From JALZHR01 sp036389695 (GTDB taxonomy: Bacteria; Acidobacteriota; Blastocatellia; Pyrinomonadales; Pyrinomonadaceae): a DNA stretch of 13,030 bases. Below are positions 5,845 to 11,999 of the stretch, in pieces. Under the pieces are notes generated by a model. That model did no database searches and was not told where the DNA came from. It was given only the letters and a program-made list of their open reading frames with translations. The translations under genes and the position numbers were made by a program. Within the stretch, counting starts at the first letter, position 1. Each line of letters opens with the position of its first letter. The stretch covers positions 1 to 13,030 of the forward strand of contig DASVWG010000369.1 of assembly GCA_036389695.1 (NCBI GenBank). The letters run 5' to 3'.

Positions 5845-6327
5845 ATGTTTCGTATCGGCTTCGGAAATGATATTCATCGGCTTGTGAAAAACAAGCCTTT
5901 AATTTTGGGCGGCATTTCGATTTCGTCCGAAATGGGCGCGGAAGGGCATTCGGACGCCGACGCGCTTTTGCACGCCATGACGGACGCGATTTTGGGCGCG
6001 CTCGCGCTCGGCGACATCGGCTCGCATTTTTCCGACCGGGACGAGCGCTGGCGAAATGCCGACAGCGAAGTTTTTTTGCGTTATACAGTCGGCTTGATGA
6101 AAGAAAAAGGTTTTCGCGTCGTCAATATGGATTCGACGATTAGTCTGGAAAAACCGAAGCTGCGCCCGCACATCGAAGCGATGCGCGAGAGTTTGGCGAA
6201 GATTCTGGAAATCGAGATTGACGCGGTGAGCGTGAAGGCGAAAACCGGAGAAAAAGTTGACGCGGTCGGAGAAAACCGCGCCATCAAAGCGGAAGTTATA
6301 GTTTTACTCGCGGAAAATCAAAATTAA
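5845..6327 (+). CDS. ispF: 2-C-methyl-D-erythritol 2,4-cyclodiphosphate synthase
   Basis: Fifth step of the MEP pathway: cyclises CDP-ME 2-phosphate to ME-2,4-cyclodiphosphate with release of CMP. IspF works as a homotrimer with a zinc ion in each active site. The metal ligands are visible as Asp9 and His11 (GNDIHR) and His43 (LLHAMTDA). The substrate loop GHSDAD is at 34-39. Other family blocks are LGDIGSHFSD, the strand with DSTISLEKPKL, and the C-terminal KAKTGEKVDAVGEN motif followed by IKAEVIVLL. The 160-residue length is normal. The start at 5845 gives MFRIGFGNDIH, matching the usual M-x-RIGxGxDxH opening. No Shine-Dalgarno site precedes it, so it may depend on read-through from the coiled-coil gene 25 bases upstream. 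Its stop codon overlaps that of the convergent gene at 6324-6887. Confidence 0.97.
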   Translation: MFRIGFGNDIHRLVKNKPLILGGISISSEMGAEGHSDADALLHAMTDAILGALALGDIGSHFSDRDERWRNADSEVFLRYTVGLMKEKGFRVVNMDSTISLEKPKLRPHIEAMRESLAKILEIEIDAVSVKAKTGEKVDAVGENRAIKAEVIVLLAENQN

Positions 6328-6887
6328 TACGCCTCCGGCGGAACGTAAGCGTCGTAGCTGCGGGCAACGCGCAGAACTTTATACCAGGTAGCGGAAATTT
6401 CCTTATCCTGCTCGGAATATTGTTTTTGCGGAAACCCGATTTCCTCGTCGCTGTCGTTTCCGCCGCGTTTGCGCGAAACGAATGCGTATTCGTTTAGCAA
6501 ATCGGATTGATTTTTCCAGGCGCGCATATGCTCGCGCCAAGCCGTTTTGAAATCCTGCGGCAAATCCGAATCGTCGATGCTTGCCGAATCGTCGGCGTAT
6601 TGGTCAGTGGCGATGACGAAATTGACCAGATAAGCCCTGCGGGATATGTCGTAGCTTTTGAAACTCTCTATTTTCTCGTTTCTGACGCGACCGTTTTCCA
6701 AATCCCGCGACAGCAAAGCCGTTATTTTGCGCGCGGTTTCAGTTTGCGCGCAGCCTTTTTTGACAAAAGGAGCGACCGTTAAATTCGATTGGCGCGGCGT
6801 CACGGCGACCGAAATTCCGAAGGCTGCCAGAAATGCGATGATTGATAATACTGCTTTACTTCTCATAACAATCTTATTATCGCTCAT
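6324..6887 (-). CDS. Exported protein of unknown function
   Basis: A 187-residue protein that I cannot assign to a family. The N-terminus carries a signal peptide or anchor: basic MRSK followed by AVLSIIAFLAAFGISVAV (residues 8-29). The rest is hydrophilic and mainly helical in character, with many charged residues, a block DLPQDFKTAWREHMRAWKNQ, and a C-terminus rich in Tyr (TWYKVLRVARSYDAYVPPEAY region). A single Cys (46) lies shortly after the signal, too far in for a lipobox. It is likely periplasmic or membrane-tethered. The start is uncertain: ATG at 6887 or ATG at 6866 (seven residues shorter), neither with a good Shine-Dalgarno site. It is transcribed divergently from the phosphorylase gene and converges with ispF, sharing TTAA at the stops. 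Confidence 0.8.
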   Translation of the reverse strand: MSDNKIVMRSKAVLSIIAFLAAFGISVAVTPRQSNLTVAPFVKKGCAQTETARKITALLSRDLENGRVRNEKIESFKSYDISRRAYLVNFVIATDQYADDSASIDDSDLPQDFKTAWREHMRAWKNQSDLLNEYAFVSRKRGGNDSDEEIGFPQKQYSEQDKEISATWYKVLRVARSYDAYVPPEAY

Positions 6888-6968
6888 CGGCAGGCAAAAG
6901 GTAAATATTTTTCTGCGGAATTTGGCGGATTTATTCGCGTAAACATTTCTGCTAAAGTATCTTCGTAA
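6888..6968. other. Divergent promoter spacer (81 bp)
   Basis: Separates the minus-strand exported protein from the plus-strand phosphorylase, so both promoters must lie here or slightly inside the genes. The sequence is AT-rich towards the phosphorylase (TAAAGTAT near 6952-6960), but I cannot pick a convincing -35/-10 pair in either direction. Confidence 0.3.
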
Positions 6969-8285
6969 ATGAAACCACAGGAATTAATTCGTAAAAAACG
7001 CGACGGCGGCAGATTTCTGCCCGAAGAAATCAACGCTTTTATCACGGGCGTCTGCGACGGAAGCTGGGCAGACTACCAGATTTCCGCGCTGGTGATGGCT
7101 TGTTTTATCAACGGCTTGCGCCAGTCGGAACAAAACGCTCTGGTCGAAGCGATGCTCAATTCGGGCGAAACGCTCGATTTTTCCGACATCGACGCGCCGC
7201 TCGCCGACAAGCATTCGACCGGCGGCGTCGGCGACAAAACTTCTTTAATCATCGCGCCGCTCGTTGCCGCGTGCGGCGTCGCCGTGCCGATGATTTCCGG
7301 GCGCGGTCTCGGACACACGGGCGGAACGCTCGACAAGCTCGAATCAATCGCGGGCTACAACGTTCATCTTTCGACCGACGAATTTAAGGAAATCATCAAA
7401 AAATGCGGCTTTGCGATGGCTGGACAAACCGCCGACATCGTGCCCGCCGACCGCAAGCTTTACGCCCTGCGCGACGCGACGGCGACGGTCGAATCGATTC
7501 CTTTAATCGTCGCTTCGATTATGTCGAAAAAACTGGCGGAAGGCTTGGACGCGCTCGTGCTGGACGTCAAAACCGGCAGCGGCGCGTTTCTGCCGGAAGA
7601 AACCGAAGCCCGCAAGCTGGCGAAAGCGCTCGTCAAAACCGGAAACGCTTTCGGCGTTAAAACCGAAGCGCTTTTGACCGATATGAATCAGCCGCTCGGA
7701 AAATATGTCGGAAACGCGCTCGAAGTTTTCGAATGCATTAAGCTGCTGCAAAACGAAGGCGAAGAACAAAGCCGGCAGACGCTCGATTTATCAATCGAAT
7801 TGGCGACGCGGATTCTGGTTTTGACCAAAACGGAAAAAACTCTGAAATCGGCGAAAGAAAAAATTCAAAACGCCTTGACCAGCGGCGCGGCGTTGGAAAA
7901 ATTCCGCGAAAACATTAAACTGCAAGGCGGCAATCCGAAAATCTGCTACGAACCCGGAATCCTTCTGGAACAAAACGTCATCGAAGTTCCGATAAAATGC
8001 CCGTCCGCAGGGTTTATCGACGCCATCGACACGACGGAAATCGGCAGAGCGATTTCGGCAATCGGCGGCGGTCGGATGAAAGTCGAAGATAAGGTGGACG
8101 CGGCGGTCGGCTACGCCTGCCGCCGGAAACTGGGCGAAAAGGTCGCCGAACACGAAGTTTTAGGCACGCTTTTCTGCCGCAGCGAGATTCAAGCCGCCAA
8201 AGTGCTTGCCAAATTGCAAATGGCGTATAAAATTGGAGACGAAAAGCCGGTCAGAAAATTTGAACTCGTCAAAGAGGTCATTTAA
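6969..8285 (+). CDS. deoA: Thymidine / pyrimidine-nucleoside phosphorylase
   Basis: Splits thymidine (and, in the broader pyrimidine-nucleoside type, uridine) with phosphate to free base and (deoxy)ribose-1-phosphate, a cytoplasmic salvage step. The protein has 438 residues, as usual. The family signature SGRGLGHTGGTLDKLES is at 110-126 and the phosphate-binding KHSTGGVGDKTS at 81-92. Active-site residues equivalent to E. coli Arg171, Ser186 and Lys190 appear as Arg168 (YALRD), Ser183 and Lys187 (SIMSKK). The C-terminal alpha/beta domain (from about residue 340, GFIDAIDTTEIGRAI) is complete. Whether it is thymidine-specific (DeoA) or a Bacillus-like pyrimidine-nucleoside phosphorylase (Pdp) cannot be decided by eye. 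The next plus-strand genes encode a nucleoside-type ABC import system, which fits a salvage role. No clear Shine-Dalgarno site; the ATG at 6969 gives the normal MKPQELIRKKRDG opening. Confidence 0.95.
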   Translation: MKPQELIRKKRDGGRFLPEEINAFITGVCDGSWADYQISALVMACFINGLRQSEQNALVEAMLNSGETLDFSDIDAPLADKHSTGGVGDKTSLIIAPLVAACGVAVPMISGRGLGHTGGTLDKLESIAGYNVHLSTDEFKEIIKKCGFAMAGQTADIVPADRKLYALRDATATVESIPLIVASIMSKKLAEGLDALVLDVKTGSGAFLPEETEARKLAKALVKTGNAFGVKTEALLTDMNQPLGKYVGNALEVFECIKLLQNEGEEQSRQTLDLSIELATRILVLTKTEKTLKSAKEKIQNALTSGAALEKFRENIKLQGGNPKICYEPGILLEQNVIEVPIKCPSAGFIDAIDTTEIGRAISAIGGGRMKVEDKVDAAVGYACRRKLGEKVAEHEVLGTLFCRSEIQAAKVLAKLQMAYKIGDEKPVRKFELVKEVI

Positions 8286-8295
8286 TTAAAGGTGG

Positions 8296-8417
8296 ATTCA
8301 AACAGGATGAACAGGATATACAGGATAAATTGTTTTATAAATCAACATTTGAGTTTTATTCAGAAGTTCTGAATAAAAAAGCTTCCATCCTGTTTATCCT
8401 GCCCATCCTGTTTGAAT
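8296..8417. repeat. 31-nt inverted repeat made of CAGGAT 9-mers
   Basis: Left arm 8296-8326 and right arm 8387-8417 pair at 28 of 31 positions. The left arm is a tandem run of 9-base units of the type AACAGGATG/AACAGGATA/TACAGGATA; the right arm is its complement (ATCCTGTTT type). It begins 10 bases after the phosphorylase stop and ends 13 bases before the lipoprotein ATG. The loop holds a further perfect AT-rich hairpin (8354-8378). The layout is the same as that of the other three large palindromes in this window. Confidence 0.9.
8354..8378. terminator. AT-rich perfect hairpin nested inside the CAGGAT repeat
   Basis: TTTTATTCAGAA and its exact complement TTCTGAATAAAA are separated by a single G, giving a 12-base inverted repeat. 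The flanking T- and A-runs could act as a bidirectional terminator when the arms pair, but the stem is AT-rich and weaker than a typical terminator. It lies in the loop of a larger palindrome. Confidence 0.45.
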
Positions 8418-8430
8418 TTCCCGTTATGAA

Positions 8431-9486
8431 ATGAAAGTTATGAAAATCAAAGTTTTATCCGTTCTGCTCATTTTTGTTTTGTCGCTGCTGATTTCTTCGT
8501 GCACAAAGTCCGAAGCCGAATCGAACGGCAAAATCAAGGTCGGCATCGTGTTCGACATCGGCGGCAAAAACGACCGCTCGTTTAACGCGGCGGCGTGGGA
8601 AGGCGTCAAGCGCGCGCAGAAGGATTTGGACATCGTTTTGCGCGACGTCGAGCCGGGCAATCCGACTTCGATTGAACCGGCGATGCGGGCTTTTGCCGAA
8701 GAAAATTTCGATTTGATAATCGGCGTCGGCTTCGCGCAAGGTCCGATTATGCAAAAGGTCGCCAGCGATTATCCGAACATCAAATTCGCCATCGTTGACG
8801 GCGTGATTGTGGACAAGGAAGGCAAGCCGTTTCCGAACGTCGCATCTTTGGTTTTCCGCGAGCACGAAGGCTCGTTTCTGGTCGGGATGATTGCGGCGGC
8901 GAAATCGAAAACCGGAAAGCTCGGTTTTGTCGGCGGCATGGACATTCCTTTGATTCATAGATTCGAAACCGGCTACGAGGAAGGCGCGCGCAGCGTGAAC
9001 CCGAATATTCAGGTGTTTGACAGCTATGTCGGCGTCACCGACGGCGCGTGGAACAATCCGGGCAAAGGCAGGGAGCTCGCTCTCAGCCAAATCGACAAAG
9101 GCGCGGACGTCATTTTCACGGCGGCGGGAAACTCCGGCTTGGGCGCTTTCGACGCCGTCGAGCAATACGGCAAGGACGCCAACGGTCAGGCAAACAAATT
9201 CGTCATCGGCGTCGATTCAAACCAGAACGGCGTCAAGCCCGGCTTCGTCTTAACTTCGATGGTCAAACGCGTCGATAACGCGGTTTACGACGTGGTCAAA
9301 GAAGTCCGCGGCGGCGGGTTCAGCGGCGGCTTCCACGTCTTCGGACTGGACAAAGACGGCGTCGCTTACGCGATGGACAACAACAACGCCGGTTTGATTC
9401 CCGAAGACGTTTTAAAGCGAGTCGAAGAAGCCAAAAGCAAAATCGTCGCGGGCGAAATCAAAGTGACGGACGCGATGACGAAGTGA
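8431..9486 (+). CDS. BMP/PnrA-family nucleoside-binding lipoprotein (ABC substrate-binding)
   Basis: Substrate-binding component of an ABC importer, of the Bmp/Med/PnrA (TmpC) family, whose characterised members bind nucleosides. It has 351 residues. The lipoprotein signal has a basic start, a hydrophobic core (VLSVLLIFVLSLL) and lipobox ISSC with Cys24 as the lipidation site. Family motifs follow: VGIVFDIGGKNDRSFN, IIGVGFAQG, FREHEGSFLVGMIAA, GFVGGMDIPLIHRFETGY, GADVIFTAAGNSGLGAF, VIGVDSNQNG and TSMVKRVDNAVYD. It would sit on the periplasmic face and hand substrate to a permease not found in this window. A second in-frame ATG at 8440 would trim three residues; no Shine-Dalgarno site distinguishes them. 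It leads an overlapping operon with the histidine phosphatase and the ABC ATPase. Purine versus pyrimidine preference is not readable, but the upstream phosphorylase suggests pyrimidine nucleosides may be included. Confidence 0.93.
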   Translation: MKVMKIKVLSVLLIFVLSLLISSCTKSEAESNGKIKVGIVFDIGGKNDRSFNAAAWEGVKRAQKDLDIVLRDVEPGNPTSIEPAMRAFAEENFDLIIGVGFAQGPIMQKVASDYPNIKFAIVDGVIVDKEGKPFPNVASLVFREHEGSFLVGMIAAAKSKTGKLGFVGGMDIPLIHRFETGYEEGARSVNPNIQVFDSYVGVTDGAWNNPGKGRELALSQIDKGADVIFTAAGNSGLGAFDAVEQYGKDANGQANKFVIGVDSNQNGVKPGFVLTSMVKRVDNAVYDVVKEVRGGGFSGGFHVFGLDKDGVAYAMDNNNAGLIPEDVLKRVEEAKSKIVAGEIKVTDAMTK

Positions 9487-9488
9487 AA

Positions 9489-10133
9489 ATGAAGGAACTC
9501 TGGTTAATTCGTCACGCGGAAAGCCTGGCGAATAGCGGCGCGGCGACTTCGACGCCCGGAGATATTCCGCTTTCGGAAAAAGGATTTTCGCAGGCGAAAC
9601 GACTGGCTGAAGTTATCAATTTAAAGCCCGATTTAATAATCGTTTCGCCGTATCTGCGGTCACCGCAAACAGCCGCGCCTTTGATAAATATTTTTCCGCA
9701 AACGCCGACGGAAATTTTAACGATTCAGGAATTTACGTATCTCTCAATCAACCGGACTCGCGGCACGACGCACGAGCAGAGAAAGCCTCTGGTCGAAGAG
9801 TTCTGGAAGCGCGGCGACCCGCATTTTTGCGACGGCGAACAGGCGGAATCTTTAGCGGAATTTTTTTATCGCGTCGAAAGCTTTTTGCGGCAGATGAGCG
9901 AAAGACGGTTTGAGCTCGCTTTCGCTTTCACGCACGAACAATTTATCAAGGCTCTGATTTGGGAAGTTCTGCATCCCGAAAAAGTTTTCGACGAAAAATT
10001 TATGTTTGATTTTCAGAAATTTATGAATTCGTTTGCCGTCGCGAACACGGCGATAATGAAACTGAAAATCGAAGAAAACGGAGAGTTCTACATCGGCAAA
10101 ATAGCCGTTTCGCATCTGGAAAATTATGCTTGA
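9489..10133 (+). CDS. Histidine phosphatase (phosphoglycerate mutase-like) family protein
   Basis: A 214-residue member of the histidine phosphatase superfamily, which works through a phospho-histidine intermediate. The N-terminal motif is LIRHAES, with Arg8 and nucleophile His9. RHAE replaces the more common RHGE, a known tolerated variant. The second Arg lies in SPYLRSPQTA (Arg57), a likely acid in Glu81, and the second His in AFTHEQF (His149). The natural substrate is unknown; members act on sugars, nucleotides, proteins or small metabolites. The frame is open from a GTG at 9483 that overlaps the lipoprotein stop (TGA 9484-9486); the ATG at 9489 gives the family-typical MKELWLIRHAES. Its stop overlaps the ABC ATPase start. 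Being wedged between the two transporter genes suggests a shared role, perhaps removing phosphate from nucleotides or sugar phosphates; that is inference. Confidence 0.9.
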   Translation: MKELWLIRHAESLANSGAATSTPGDIPLSEKGFSQAKRLAEVINLKPDLIIVSPYLRSPQTAAPLINIFPQTPTEILTIQEFTYLSINRTRGTTHEQRKPLVEEFWKRGDPHFCDGEQAESLAEFFYRVESFLRQMSERRFELAFAFTHEQFIKALIWEVLHPEKVFDEKFMFDFQKFMNSFAVANTAIMKLKIEENGEFYIGKIAVSHLENYA

Positions 10134-11619
10134 ACTAAGAAACATAACCAAAACATTCGGCGATGTCGTCGCCAACAACGACGTTTCCATCAATATCGAA
10201 AAAGGCACGATTCACGCGATTGTCGGCGAAAACGGCGCGGGCAAATCGACGATTATGCGCATCGCTTACGGTTTTTACACGGCGGATTCGGGCGAGATTC
10301 TGGTTGACGGGAAAACTGTCAATATCAGGAATCCGCACGACGCGATTGCGCTCGGCATCGGGATGGTGCACCAGCATTTTATGCTCGTCGATACGATGAC
10401 GGTCGCCGAAAATATTATCTTGGGCGCGGAGACGGGCGGCGCGGCGAATCTGGATTTGGACAAGGCGAATAAGGATATTCTGGCTTTGTCGAATGAGCTG
10501 CGCTTGGGCGTTAATCCGAAGGCGAATATCGAGGATTTATCGGTCGGCGCGCAGCAGCGCGTCGAGCTTTTGAAAGCATTGTATCGCAACGCGCAGCTTT
10601 TGATTCTGGACGAGCCGACCGCCGTTTTGACGCCGCAGGAAACCGAAGATTTTTTCAATATCTTAAGGCGGATGCGCGAGCAAGGGAAAACCATCGTCAT
10701 CATCACGCACAAGCTCGAAGAAGTGCTGGCGATTTCCGAAAATGTGACCGTGATGCGCGACGGGCGAGTCGTCGGCAATGTGAAAACGGCGGAAACCAAC
10801 GCGAAGGATTTGGCGCGGATGATTGTCGGGCGCGATGTTTTACTGCGCGTCGAGAAAACCGATGCGACGCCGAGCGACGATGTTTTGAACGTGCGGAATT
10901 TAACGGTCGTCGGCAAACACGGCGAAGCGCTGAATAATGTTTCGTTCGACGTGCGCGCCGGAGAAATCGTCGGCGTCGCCGGAATCGAAGGCAACGGGCA
11001 GACCGAGCTTATCGAAGCGATTGCCGGTTTGATTCCGGTATCCGAAGGCTCGGTCGAGCTTTTCGGCAACGACATTACGAATCTTTCGGCGCGGCGGCGC
11101 AAGGAATTGGGCGTCGCGCATATTCCGGAAGACCGGCATAAGCGCGGGCTGCTGCTCGATTCGGATTTAGCGGAAAATTCGATTCTCGGCGTGCATTATC
11201 GCCCGCCTGTAACCGCCGGAGGTTTTCTGAACGCGCCCGCCATCGAACGCCGCGCCAAAGAAATTATCGAAAATTTCGACGTGCGCCCGCCGAATGCACA
11301 GCTTCCGGCAAAAGCGCTTTCGGGCGGCAACCAGCAGAAACTGATTATCGGCAGGGAATTCGAGCTTAATCCGAAGCTGCTGCTGGTTTCGCAGCCGACG
11401 CGCGGCGTCGACATCGGCGCCATCGAATTTATTCATCGCAAGCTGATTGCTTTGCGCGACGCCGGAAGCGCCGTTTTGCTGATTTCGGCGGAGCTCGAAG
11501 AAGTCACCGCGCTGGCTGACCGCCTTCTGGTGATTTATAAAGGAAAATTCGTCGGCGAAGTCAATCCGAAAGAAACTTCAAACGAAGAAATCGGCTTGTT
11601 GATGACCGGCGGACGTTAA
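10126..11619 (+). CDS. ABC transporter ATP-binding protein, two fused ABC domains (sugar/nucleoside type)
   Basis: Powers import for a BMP-type nucleoside or related uptake system (RbsA/YufO-like fold, 497 residues). Domain 1 has Walker A GENGAGKST (34-42), Q-loop HQHFMLV (82-88), signature LSVGAQQ (138-144) and Walker B LLILDEPT (158-165). Domain 2 has the degenerate Walker A GIEGNGQT (286-293, no Lys), intact signature LSGGNQQ (398-404) and Walker B LLLVSQPTRGVD, where Gln-Pro replaces Glu-Pro. Such a second half is normal for this subfamily, so it is not a sign of decay. ATP hydrolysis probably occurs mainly at one site. The ATG overlaps the phosphatase stop by 8 bases, indicating translational coupling. 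The usual two permease genes do not follow. Instead there is a repeat-filled spacer, so the permeases must be elsewhere or missing. Confidence 0.95.
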   Translation: MLELRNITKTFGDVVANNDVSINIEKGTIHAIVGENGAGKSTIMRIAYGFYTADSGEILVDGKTVNIRNPHDAIALGIGMVHQHFMLVDTMTVAENIILGAETGGAANLDLDKANKDILALSNELRLGVNPKANIEDLSVGAQQRVELLKALYRNAQLLILDEPTAVLTPQETEDFFNILRRMREQGKTIVIITHKLEEVLAISENVTVMRDGRVVGNVKTAETNAKDLARMIVGRDVLLRVEKTDATPSDDVLNVRNLTVVGKHGEALNNVSFDVRAGEIVGVAGIEGNGQTELIEAIAGLIPVSEGSVELFGNDITNLSARRRKELGVAHIPEDRHKRGLLLDSDLAENSILGVHYRPPVTAGGFLNAPAIERRAKEIIENFDVRPPNAQLPAKALSGGNQQKLIIGREFELNPKLLLVSQPTRGVDIGAIEFIHRKLIALRDAGSAVLLISAELEEVTALADRLLVIYKGKFVGEVNPKETSNEEIGLLMTGGR

Positions 11620-11621
11620 AT

Positions 11622-11771
11622 AAAATGCAAAATGCAAAGTGCAAAATGCAAAATGGAAGAAGACAGAAGACGGTAGACAGAAGATAAATGTTTACCGTCT
11701 TTTGTCTTCTGTCTTCCGTTTTTTGTCTTCTGTCTTCCTAATTTTGCATTTTGCACTTTGCGTTTTGCATT
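11622..11771. repeat. Nested heptamer palindrome (two different 7-base units)
   Basis: Starts three bases after the ATPase stop. The outer arms, 11624-11654 and 11741-11771, are complementary at 30 of 31 positions and consist of 7-base units of the type AAAATGC (complement ATTTTGC). Inside them is a second, different heptamer: units such as GACAGAA on the left (from 11655) and GTCTTCT on the right (11697-11738, six units in a row). An inner stem AGACGGTA (11668-11675) and TACCGTCT (11693-11700) is perfect. The right inner run has more units than the left, so unit number has changed on one side only. It could fold into a very long hairpin and may end the transporter transcript. Confidence 0.92.
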
Positions 11772-11999
11772 AAAGACGTGTATTTTGTTTGATGCTAAAA
11801 CAAAAAGAACAGCCAATTGCATTTTAAGCCATTGCGCGACGTTTATTTATTCCAATAAATTTGGCTCACAAAAAAATCAAAAAGTTTCGCAAAAACTAAA
11901 ATCACCTGCGTCTTTCAACTAGACGCATAAAGTTCTACCGACAAATCAACTCTGTTGATTTCAAAAATTACAATTATTTTCTAAACATCTGGAGGTTCG
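11772..11999 (+). promoter_or_regulatory. AT-rich leader of the beta-helix gene, with two perfect hairpins
   Basis: This 228-base stretch has no credible gene. It should hold the promoter of the beta-helix gene; no clear -35/-10 pair stands out. Two perfect inverted repeats follow each other: TGCGTCT (11907-11913) with AGACGCA (11921-11927), loop TTCAACT; and AAATCAAC (11943-11950) with GTTGATTT (11954-11961), loop TCT. AACT in the first loop could pair with AGTT at 11931-11934, forming a small pseudoknot. The leader ends with the strong Shine-Dalgarno GGAGG. A structured 5' leader or regulator site is plausible but unproven. Confidence 0.5.
11991..11995 (+). promoter_or_regulatory. Strong Shine-Dalgarno site of the beta-helix gene
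   Basis: GGAGG (within TGGAGG) lies four bases before the ATG at 12000 and fixes the start. It is the best match to the anti-Shine-Dalgarno sequence in the window. Confidence 0.8.

Noticed and set aside
8455..9165. A 236-codon open frame on the minus strand inside the lipoprotein gene
   Set aside because: The opposite frame encodes an unmistakable BMP-family lipoprotein; the antisense product is Arg/Phe/Ala-rich with no recognisable domain.
10275..11102. A 275-codon open frame antisense to the ABC ATPase
   Set aside because: Ser/Arg/Thr-rich shadow of a conserved ATPase with every ABC motif intact; no start signals or domain.
11400..11440. Degraded second nucleotide-binding site of the ABC ATPase (no Walker A Lys, Gln in Walker B) as evidence of a pseudogene
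   Set aside because: This degeneration is normal in the RbsA/BMP-type duplicated ATPases, and the frame is full length.
8431..11619. A toxin-antitoxin or defence module centred on the phosphatase gene
   Set aside because: All three overlapping genes have clear transporter or phosphatase motifs; nothing resembles a toxin, sensor or nuclease.
11901..11942. GEMM (c-di-GMP-I) riboswitch, suggested by GACGCATAAAG followed by CTACCG
   Set aside because: The GACGCA here is part of a simple hairpin stem, the conserved flanking strand and GNRA-type tetraloop are not present, and the second arm is missing.
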